6,156 bases of DNA from Synergistaceae bacterium. GTDB lineage: Bacteria > Synergistota > Synergistia > Synergistales > Aminobacteriaceae. Location of the stretch: contig JAFTBA010000190.1 of NCBI GenBank assembly GCA_017458545.1, forward strand, positions 1 to 6,156, read 5' to 3'. Positions 1 through 5,422 of the stretch are shown here, piece by piece. The notes under the pieces are model-generated. The model saw only the letters and a program-made list of their open reading frames with translations. It ran no database searches and was not told the origin of the DNA. Position 1 is the first letter of the stretch. Each line of letters begins with the position of its first letter. A program made the position numbers and the translations under genes.

Positions 1-75
1 ACCTTTGATTCTTGTTGAACCGAACTCAATACCGAGAGCAGTTTTGCCCTGAGCGATTAATGTTTTAGCGTCCAT
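1..75 (-). CDS. FGGY-family carbohydrate kinase, N-terminal 25 residues (partial)
   Basis: Only the start of this gene is in the window; it runs off the left edge. The visible peptide begins MDAKTLIAQGKTALGIEF and continues GSTRIKG. The segment GIEFGSTRIK (residues 16-25 including the final G) is the phosphate-1 loop of the actin/hexokinase fold found at the N-terminus of FGGY sugar kinases (xylulokinase, ribulokinase, glycerol kinase). Those enzymes usually have Asp where this one has Glu (DxGT/S becomes ExGS). The ATG at 75 lies 3 bases after the transketolase stop, with GAGGGG 7 bases upstream, so the start is well supported and the gene is the fifth in the operon. By family and context it probably phosphorylates a ketopentose or related sugar to feed transketolase. 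That substrate is inferred, because the substrate-binding and C-terminal domains are not visible. Confidence 0.82.
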   Translation of the reverse strand, partial: MDAKTLIAQGKTALGIEFGSTRIKG

Positions 76-78
76 TGA

Positions 79-2010
79 TTAACCCCTCGCTTTCAGTAAC
101 GAAAATTCCTGAGCTATATTCTCAGCTGAGAGTCCCATTTCCTTACGCACCGAATCGGAATCGCCAGACTCGCCGTAATGATTAACACCGAGCATTTTCA
201 CTTTGGGTAATGCTATACCTTCCTTCACCGCCTCAAGCATCATCACTGAGGCCATGCCCGTGTTGACGTTATGGTCTTCGACTGTGAGAACAGGCCCTGA
301 TTTAGCTGCTTCCCTGAGTGCTGACATATCAGGTGAAAGGGGGCATGATACTCCGTAAACAGCAACGTTAATTCCGTTATCCTTAGCGAGAATCTCAGCG
401 GCTTTGAGAGCAATCTGTGCAGTGTAACCGAGAGCGAATATTGAGCCGTCAGTACCTTCGCGGAGTTTGTCGGCCTTACCGTAAGTGAACATGTAGCTGC
501 CAGAATAGTATTTGAGTCCGTCAATCTTCGAGCGTCCTACGGCCATGCAGATGTCTCCGGGAGTCTTGAGCATCCATCTTGTAGCTCTGTCTGTCTGGTT
601 AGGGTCAACGGGAACAACGAGCTTCCAGCCGAACATATTGCGCATGAGTCCTACGTAGTCAATACACTGATGTGTTTTGCCGTCCTCACCTACATCGAGT
701 CCTACGTGAGTTAATACTGTCTTGTTACCTGCATGGTTAATGTCATTGAGTCTCTGCTGATTGTAAACCTCATCGACTCCGAAAACTCCGAACTCCGCCC
801 ATAACGATACGACACCTGCAATGCTTGCAGTACCTGAAGCGGTAGCAACAGAATGTTCCTGAATGCCAGACTGAACGTAATTATCGGGGCATTCATCGCG
901 GAACTTGCCTGTCATAACTGAGGGTGCCAAATCGCAGTCAAACACTAAAATAGGAGTCCTTCCGTCTGTTTTGTAATTGCGTTTGCCTACATCAGCGAGT
1001 GCTTTACCGAATGCGCCTCTGTTGTCTGAGGCTTTTGCGCCCTCGTAATCGAACGGTGTACCTGTATCGAGTTCGGGAGCTTTGGGGAAATCGATTTTGC
1101 GTCCCCTGAAAGATGAGGGAGTCTTTCTGCGTTCGAGTGCTTTAGTGAGGGTGTCAGGGTTTCCGCCCAAGTGTGCAACGATTTTAGCGTAGTCATCTGC
1201 CGAGACGGGTTTGCCGTGATAATCGGGTATACCTTCCATAATGAGTCCGTCCTTGCCCATGATGGTCTTGCAGAGGAGTACTGTAGGTTTGCCGTTTGAA
1301 CCTGCGTTTTTGAGGGCCTCATAGAGTTTTGCGAACGAATGCCCGTCAACCTCAACTGTTTCCCAGCCGTCAGCCTCCCAAAGTGCTTTGATGTTGCAGG
1401 GCATAATGTCGGGTCTTCTGCCTGAGAGCTGAATGTCGTTCCAGTCGATTAGTGCAACGAGTCCCGTTAAGTTTTCTTTGACGGCCATGCGCCTTGCCTC
1501 TGCCAACTGTCCTTTAGTCTGACCGCCGTCTCCCATGAGGACGTATACGCGGCCCTTATGACAGTTAGCTCTCTGGGCTAGTGCGAATCCGACTCCTGCT
1601 GAGAGTCCCTGTCCTAAATTACCTGTACCCCAGTCAATGCCGGGTATTTCGCGTTCAACATGCCCCTGAAACACTGAGCCTGTCTGCCTGAAATGAGCCA
1701 TAGCCTCATCCCTGTCAATGAAGCCCCATTCAGCGAGAGTACCGTAAACACCTGCTGAAGTATGGCCGTGAGAGATTACGACATAGTCGCGTTTAACTTC
1801 ATTGCAGTTTTCGGGGGTTAAGTCAGCGACTCCGTAAACCGACATGAACATCTCCATGCTTGAGAACGCTCCTGCAGGGTGTCCGCTTTTAGCCGCTGAA
1901 ATCATGGTGAGTGCTGAAATTCTTGCAGACTTGGCCGATGATTCGAGGGCTGAAATTTCTTCCTGAGTTAATTTTTCCTTAGGGAACTTATGTATATCGG
2001 GTAATGCCAT
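79..2010 (-). CDS. tkt: transketolase (single-chain, 643 residues)
   Basis: Thiamine-diphosphate enzyme that moves two-carbon ketol units between sugar phosphates (for example xylulose-5-P + ribose-5-P to sedoheptulose-7-P + glyceraldehyde-3-P) in the cytosolic non-oxidative pentose phosphate pathway. All three domains are present. The N-terminal pyrophosphate domain has SGHPAGAFSS (42-51), SHGHTSAG (80-87), the ThDP/Mg motif GDGGQTKGQ (160-168) with the matching DWND (189-192), and YHGKP (264-268). The pyrimidine domain has GIQEHSVA (382-389), with Glu385 as the expected ThDP-activating Glu, and GEDGKTHQ (441-448). The C-terminal domain follows from about 525. At 643 residues it is slightly shorter than E. 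coli TktA. The VGRSK segment (491-495) differs from the E. coli form and recalls the transketolases of anaerobic Clostridia and Thermotogae. The ATG at 2010 has AGGAGG 13 bases upstream. It lies 31 bases after the aldolase gene and 3 bases before an FGGY kinase gene. Confidence 0.93.
   Translation of the reverse strand: MALPDIHKFPKEKLTQEEISALESSAKSARISALTMISAAKSGHPAGAFSSMEMFMSVYGVADLTPENCNEVKRDYVVISHGHTSAGVYGTLAEWGFIDRDEAMAHFRQTGSVFQGHVEREIPGIDWGTGNLGQGLSAGVGFALAQRANCHKGRVYVLMGDGGQTKGQLAEARRMAVKENLTGLVALIDWNDIQLSGRRPDIMPCNIKALWEADGWETVEVDGHSFAKLYEALKNAGSNGKPTVLLCKTIMGKDGLIMEGIPDYHGKPVSADDYAKIVAHLGGNPDTLTKALERRKTPSSFRGRKIDFPKAPELDTGTPFDYEGAKASDNRGAFGKALADVGKRNYKTDGRTPILVFDCDLAPSVMTGKFRDECPDNYVQSGIQEHSVATASGTASIAGVVSLWAEFGVFGVDEVYNQQRLNDINHAGNKTVLTHVGLDVGEDGKTHQCIDYVGLMRNMFGWKLVVPVDPNQTDRATRWMLKTPGDICMAVGRSKIDGLKYYSGSYMFTYGKADKLREGTDGSIFALGYTAQIALKAAEILAKDNGINVAVYGVSCPLSPDMSALREAAKSGPVLTVEDHNVNTGMASVMMLEAVKEGIALPKVKMLGVNHYGESGDSDSVRKEMGLSAENIAQEFSLLKARG
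83..88 (-). promoter_or_regulatory. Shine-Dalgarno site of the FGGY kinase gene, inside the transketolase end
   Basis: GAGGGG on the minus strand, 7 bases before the ATG at 75. It overlaps the last transketolase codons (Ala-Arg-Gly-stop), so ribosomes ending transketolase finish on top of the next start. This suggests translational coupling. Confidence 0.7.
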
Positions 2011-2023
2011 TTTTGTTTTGTAA

Positions 2024-2029
2024 CCTCCT
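2024..2029 (-). promoter_or_regulatory. Shine-Dalgarno site of transketolase
   Basis: Perfect AGGAGG on the minus strand in the 31-base gap between aldolase and transketolase. Spacing to the ATG at 2010 is 13 bases, somewhat long, through an A-rich spacer. No start codon nearer the site is in frame, and the N-terminus fits the family, so the ATG at 2010 stands. No terminator or promoter is evident in the gap. Confidence 0.65.
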
Positions 2030-2041
2030 GAATATATTTGA

Positions 2042-2896
2042 CTAGATGTGTCCGCAGCTGCCTATTACTTTCATGCGTCCTGTTACGTAACGTTTAACCT
2101 CTTCGATTCCGTAAGAGCCGTATTTTTTGGGATCAAAGACTCCCGGATTTTCCTGCATATATTTTTTGACACCGTAAGTGTAAGCTATACGCAGGTCAGT
2201 AGCATAATTGACTTTGCACATACCCATACTGACGCACTTAATGACCTGTTCATCGGGAACACCTGAAGTACCGTGAAGCACTAACGGTATATTGACAACC
2301 TCATGTATTTTTGCGAGAACGTCAAAACTGATTTGAGGTACTCCCTTGTAAACACCGTGAGCAGTTCCTACAGCAACGGCAAGAGAGTCGCACCCTGTAC
2401 GTTCAACAAATTCGGCTGCTTCTTTAGGGTCAGTGTAAGGGTTATTGCCGCTGTTGACGAGTTCGTCCTCTTTGCCTCCAACGCGGCCCAGTTCGGCCTC
2501 AACAGGAATATTTATACATCCTGAGTGGCAGACATCAACGACTGATTTAGTGAGAGCAATATTCTCCTCAAAGGGCAGTTTGCTTCCGTCAATCATTATC
2601 GAAGTGTAACCCGTGTGAAACGCTTTGACGGCCATGCCGAAACTGTTGCCGTGATCCAAATGGCAAACTACCGGGACTGAGGCGCGTTTAGCGGCAGCGT
2701 TAATGTTTGCGAAATACATATCAGTTCCTGCGTATTTGACAGTGCCTGGAGTTGTCTGCATTATGACGGGAGAATGAGTTTCTTCTGCGGCATTGAGAAC
2801 GGCAAGAACCATATCCATATTTTCGACATTGAACGCGCCGACAGCGTATTTGTTTTTCTGAGCGTCAATGAGAAGTTCTCTTGATGTTACGAGCAA
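2042..2896 (-). CDS. gatY: class II ketose-1,6-bisphosphate aldolase, GatY/KbaY type
   Basis: Zinc-dependent class II aldolase splitting a ketose-1,6-bisphosphate (tagatose- or fructose-1,6-bisphosphate) into glyceraldehyde-3-P and dihydroxyacetone-P. Family motifs run in order through a TIM-barrel of 284 residues, the same length class as E. coli GatY: YAVGAFNVEN (17-26), TPGT (49-52), CHLDHG (78-83, Asp81 the probable catalytic acid, His82 a zinc ligand), MIDGS (101-105), EAELG (133-137), GTAHG (177-181, zinc His180), LHGTSG (207-212, zinc His208) and KVNYATDL (228-235, DHAP-binding Asn230). The start is TTG at 2896: the N-terminus MLVTSRELL fits the family, and AAAGGTG lies 10 bases upstream. 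Tagatose versus fructose specificity cannot be settled by eye. The GatZ-like gene just upstream favours the tagatose-type class; a broad-range fructose- or sedoheptulose-bisphosphate aldolase is also possible. Confidence 0.88.
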   Translation of the reverse strand: MLVTSRELLIDAQKNKYAVGAFNVENMDMVLAVLNAAEETHSPVIMQTTPGTVKYAGTDMYFANINAAAKRASVPVVCHLDHGNSFGMAVKAFHTGYTSIMIDGSKLPFEENIALTKSVVDVCHSGCINIPVEAELGRVGGKEDELVNSGNNPYTDPKEAAEFVERTGCDSLAVAVGTAHGVYKGVPQISFDVLAKIHEVVNIPLVLHGTSGVPDEQVIKCVSMGMCKVNYATDLRIAYTYGVKKYMQENPGVFDPKKYGSYGIEEVKRYVTGRMKVIGSCGHI

Positions 2897-2906
2897 TCTG
2901 TTATCA

Positions 2907-2913
2907 CACCTTT
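2907..2913 (-). promoter_or_regulatory. Shine-Dalgarno site supporting the TTG start of the aldolase
   Basis: AAAGGTG on the minus strand begins at the last base of the stop codon TGA of the upstream GatZ-like gene and ends 10 bases before the TTG at 2896. It is the only good ribosome-binding site near this start, and no ATG or GTG is in frame at suitable spacing. Confidence 0.6.
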
Positions 2914-4223
2914 CAACTGTAAAGATTTATGCTTACTGCGTAATTGTAATCCTCGCACAACTGAACAACGCAGTCTTTAACGAGCGATGAGGCTTTGAGT
3001 TTGAGTTTGCCGTCTCTTACGCGCTGATATTGACGGGGCATATACTGTCTGAGCATACCCATAGGCACTTCAACGCTGTCAATGTTCACGAACAGCTTAG
3101 CGATTGCCGATTTGATTTCGGGCAGACTGAAGTAGTATCTGCATCTGTCGGAATAGCTGTATTTTCTTGCGAGGTATTTTTCATTGTCAGAACCGTGATA
3201 ATGTTTAACCCAGTTTTTAGGATTAGCGAGCATTACGGCTTCGAGTGTGTCAATGAAATTAGCGCGCTGATTTTCGGGGATTAACTCGCTTTCAATCATG
3301 CTTAGTGCGAACAGTCCTTCCCTTAGTGCGAACGTTAATGCAGGGCCTACTTTGAGGATAGCGATACCGTCAGCGACCATTTCGCGTAATTTTTCTGGTG
3401 GCTGGTAATCGGTTGAATGACCCTCGAAAACGAAACCGGGATATTTTCTGAGCGTTGAAGTTAATTCTTTAGCTGCCTGCCTGTTGTAGAAGTGAATATC
3501 TTTGTCGCCGAACTCTACACCGGGCTGAACGACTACTGCTATAACGTCCTGCCATCTTTCTGAGATGCCGTGTTCCTCGAATTTCTTTTTGTAAGTCATC
3601 AGGGTAGTTTCGAAATCTTTAGGGCTTGTGACTCTGAGTCCTTCGTCTTCTTCCTGAGAGCCTCCTGGAATAGGTACTTCGCTTCCGATTATGTAAACGG
3701 GTCTTATTGCGTTTGGCTGTGTCCTCAATAATTCCTGATAAGCCTTTTCGCATTCTTCGAGCAATATTGCACCGCGTTCGGCTATAACGTCATCACTGAG
3801 TCTTTCGTTGAGGGGGTCATCAGCGAGTTTCATGCTAGTGTCGAGATGAATTTTCCTGAACCCTGCGAGAACACAGAGCCTTACGAGTTCGCGCGAATTG
3901 CTCATAGCCTGAGCCTCAGGGAGGTCAGACCAGACTAACGGCCCCATATGGTCTCCGCCCAAAATAATTTTGTCGCGGTCGAAATTAACCTTATCGGCAA
4001 TCGCATAAACATAATCCCTGAAATCTGACGGTTTCATTCCCGTATAACCGCCGAACTGATTAATCTGGTTAGCAGTCCCTTCAATGAGTATAGGCGCGTC
4101 GAAACGTTTGCCCTGTTCGAGTACTGCCTCAATAGCGAGTTCGTTGGCGGTGCAGTATGACGGTATGCCTGAGTGAATGCCTGATTTCCTTCGTTCCGAA
4201 ATGTTGAGTAACGGGTTTTTCAA
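2913..4223 (-). CDS. gatZ: GatZ/KbaZ-family protein: aldolase partner subunit or tagatose-6-phosphate 4-epimerase
   Basis: Full-length member (436 residues) of the D-tagatose-bisphosphate aldolase class II non-catalytic subunit family (Pfam PF08013). Hallmarks are ANQINQFGGYTGM (51-63), GGDHMGPLVW (89-98), LDTSM (127-131), GSEVPIPGG (180-188), EGHSTDYQ (267-274), KVGPALTFALREGLFAL (291-307) and SYSDRCRYY (356-364). In E. coli, GatZ and KbaZ support the activity and stability of GatY and KbaY. In Agrobacterium a PF08013 member instead epimerises tagatose-6-P to fructose-6-P beside a PfkB-family tagatose kinase. Here both partner types flank it, a PfkB kinase upstream and a GatY-type aldolase downstream, so either role is possible. 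The TTG start at 4223 is supported by AGGAGG 10 bases upstream and by the typical family N-terminus (MKNPL). The gene starts 3 bases after the kinase stop, so it is probably translationally coupled. Confidence 0.9.
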   Translation of the reverse strand: MKNPLLNISERRKSGIHSGIPSYCTANELAIEAVLEQGKRFDAPILIEGTANQINQFGGYTGMKPSDFRDYVYAIADKVNFDRDKIILGGDHMGPLVWSDLPEAQAMSNSRELVRLCVLAGFRKIHLDTSMKLADDPLNERLSDDVIAERGAILLEECEKAYQELLRTQPNAIRPVYIIGSEVPIPGGSQEEDEGLRVTSPKDFETTLMTYKKKFEEHGISERWQDVIAVVVQPGVEFGDKDIHFYNRQAAKELTSTLRKYPGFVFEGHSTDYQPPEKLREMVADGIAILKVGPALTFALREGLFALSMIESELIPENQRANFIDTLEAVMLANPKNWVKHYHGSDNEKYLARKYSYSDRCRYYFSLPEIKSAIAKLFVNIDSVEVPMGMLRQYMPRQYQRVRDGKLKLKASSLVKDCVVQLCEDYNYAVSINLYS

Positions 4224-4226
4224 GAG

Positions 4227-5174
4227 TTAAAGTCCTCCTTTAGCGATGATGTCTCTGATTGTATCAGGATTAATTTTGCCCTCCATCGGTCCGAAAGCTG
4301 CAGCGTTTAACGCACCTGCGGCAGCCCCCATTTTAGCGGCATCAGCGAGTGATTTGCCCTCAGCGAGTCCGCAGATGAACGCGGCATCGTAACTGTCTCC
4401 TGCGCCTGTAGCGTCAAGCTGTGTAACTTTGTAGATAGGCTGTTCGACTTCGAGACCGTTGCGTGTGTAAATCTTTGAGCCTTTCGAGCCGTTTTTGAGT
4501 ACTAGGATTTCGAGCGAGGGGTTAGCGAACACTGAGTTTATTGCCTCGTCAATGTTATCTTTTCCCGTAAACATTTTGAGTTCTGAGACACCTGGCATTA
4601 GGATTGCCGAACTCATGAAAACTTCCTGTAACATATTGAGGACAGCTTTATCTTTCATCATTTCGAGTCTGACGTTAGGGTCGAAAGATATTTTTACGCC
4701 GTGAGATTTCATCATGTTCATAGTTTTAATGATTTCGCGGGCGAAATTAACATCAGCCATTAACGAACAGCCCATTATGTGCATGAAACGGGTATCCTCG
4801 AAGCCCGACATATTTTCTGGAGCTTTTGCTTTAACGCAGGGTGAGTTATCCATGTAGAAGAGGAATTTTCTTTCGCCGTCAGCAAAATACGTAACGAAAG
4901 CTATTCCGGTATGACCGTCTTCCGGAATGATTACCCTGCTGATGTCGACACCGTCATGTTTGAGACGGCGCATGATATTTTCGCCGAAGTCGTCATTACC
5001 AACACCGCTGATTATTGCTGTTGAATGTCCGAGTCTTGCGGCAGTACTGATGAAGATTCCCGGAGCACCGCTAGGGAAAGGCCCTCTGAAGTAATCCGAT
5101 TCGTAAAGGGGTATATCTTCTTTAGGTCTCATAATTTCGACGAGAAGCTCACCCATAATTACAATTTCTGCCAT
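4227..5174 (-). CDS. PfkB-family sugar kinase, tagatose/KDG-kinase-like
   Basis: Ribokinase-fold (PfkB, PF00294) kinase using ATP to phosphorylate a sugar or sugar phosphate; complete at 315 residues. Visible are the N-terminal strand GELLVEIMRP (8-17), the substrate-side PSGAPGIFISTAARLG segment (34-49) leading into the first PfkB signature GVGNDDFG (57-64), FDPNVR (164-169), and the second signature DATGAGDSYDAAF (254-266) with catalytic base Asp260 and the GAGD anion hole. In the second signature Ala replaces the usual Thr after the first Asp. The GELLVEIMRP and FPSGAPGIF motifs recall the sugar kinases that include tagatose kinase of Agrobacterium and KDG-kinase-like proteins, rather than 1-phosphofructokinase. 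With the GatZ- and GatY-like genes next door, tagatose to tagatose-6-P is the best guess; 6-phosphotagatose or another ketose are alternatives. The ATG at 5174 has AAGGAG 12 bases upstream. It is the first gene of the operon. Confidence 0.88.
   Translation of the reverse strand: MAEIVIMGELLVEIMRPKEDIPLYESDYFRGPFPSGAPGIFISTAARLGHSTAIISGVGNDDFGENIMRRLKHDGVDISRVIIPEDGHTGIAFVTYFADGERKFLFYMDNSPCVKAKAPENMSGFEDTRFMHIMGCSLMADVNFAREIIKTMNMMKSHGVKISFDPNVRLEMMKDKAVLNMLQEVFMSSAILMPGVSELKMFTGKDNIDEAINSVFANPSLEILVLKNGSKGSKIYTRNGLEVEQPIYKVTQLDATGAGDSYDAAFICGLAEGKSLADAAKMGAAAGALNAAAFGPMEGKINPDTIRDIIAKGGL
4234..4239 (-). promoter_or_regulatory. Shine-Dalgarno site within the kinase end, deciding the TTG start of the GatZ-like gene
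   Basis: Perfect AGGAGG on the minus strand, inside the last codons of the PfkB kinase (the Lys-Gly-Gly-Leu tail), 10 bases before the TTG at 4223. The ideal spacing and the 3-base gap between stop and start support both the non-ATG start and coupled translation. Confidence 0.75.
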
Positions 5175-5186
5175 GATGAAATATCA

Positions 5187-5192
5187 CTCCTT
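5187..5192 (-). promoter_or_regulatory. Shine-Dalgarno site of the PfkB kinase
   Basis: AAGGAG on the minus strand, 12 bases before the ATG at 5174. The spacing is a little long, but no better start is available and the protein N-terminus (MAEIVIMGELLVE) is as expected for the family. The next Met, at residue 7, would remove the first conserved strand. Confidence 0.6.
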
Positions 5193-5260
5193 AGAACTTT
5201 GAGGAAAAAATTACGAGAGTTTTGTCCTGTAATGATTTATGGATAATATTTTACGTGAAA

Positions 5261-5289
5261 AGTGTACTATAAGGTGCTTGAAATGTAAA
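5261..5289 (-). promoter_or_regulatory. predicted sigma-70 promoter of the sugar-phosphate operon
   Basis: On the minus strand, TTTACA (5289-5284; 5 of 6 to TTGACA) is followed after exactly 17 bases by TACACT (5266-5261; 4 of 6 to TATAAT). Transcription would begin near 5254, giving an untranslated leader of about 80 bases before the kinase ATG. It sits between the tRNA end and the operon, where a promoter is expected. Read-through from the tRNA promoter is possible too, since no convincing terminator follows the tRNA. Confidence 0.45.
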
Positions 5290-5297
5290 ACGCTTAA

Positions 5298-5377
5298 TGC
5301 GGAGGAGGGGACTTGAACCCCTACGTCTGAGACACCGGATCCTAAGTCCGGCGCGTCTGCCGTTCCGCCACCTCCGC
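5298..5377 (-). tRNA. tRNA-Leu, anticodon UAG (reads CUA/CUG)
   Basis: A complete cloverleaf can be folded. The acceptor stem is GCGGAGG with CCTCCGC (7 pairs). The D arm GCG/CGC has a GG-containing loop. The anticodon stem CCGGA/TCCGG carries the loop CTTAGGA, anticodon TAG at 5344-5342. The variable region is long (12 bases) with a 3-pair stem GTC/GAC, marking a class II tRNA. The T arm AGGGG/CCCCT has loop TTCAAGT. Discriminator A follows, as tRNA-Leu requires. CCA is not encoded (TTA follows), so it must be added after transcription. At 80 bases it is short for a tRNA-Leu because of the compact variable arm. It is co-oriented with its neighbours, 44 bases after the nuclease-like gene. Confidence 0.96.
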
Positions 5378-5392
5378 AGAGATTAGAGACGG

Positions 5393-5422
5393 GGTATATT
5401 GTATCATGCTGCCGAATGTTAT
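5393..5422 (-). promoter_or_regulatory. weak candidate promoter of tRNA-Leu
   Basis: On the minus strand, ATAACA (5422-5417; 4 of 6 to TTGACA) and TATACC (5398-5393; 4 of 6 to TATAAT) are separated by 18 bases, 15 bases before the tRNA 5' end. An overlapping TACAAT (5403-5398) is an alternative -10 without a good -35. The position is right for a tRNA promoter but the match is only fair. Confidence 0.28.

Noticed and set aside
646..707. Repeated GAGTCCTACGT on the plus strand (near 646 and 697)
   Set aside because: Both copies encode Val-Gly-Leu in the transketolase (YVGL and HVGL), so the match follows from coding sequence and shared codons.
2048..2524. Two plus-strand open frames of 72-73 codons within the aldolase gene
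   Set aside because: They lie antisense to a clearly conserved enzyme, resemble no known family and have no supporting Shine-Dalgarno sites.
5205..5233. ATTAC/GTAAT inverted repeat followed by six T on the minus strand, as an attenuator or tRNA terminator
   Set aside because: The stem is only 5 AT-rich pairs around a 14-base loop, too weak for an intrinsic terminator. It also lies after the predicted operon start.
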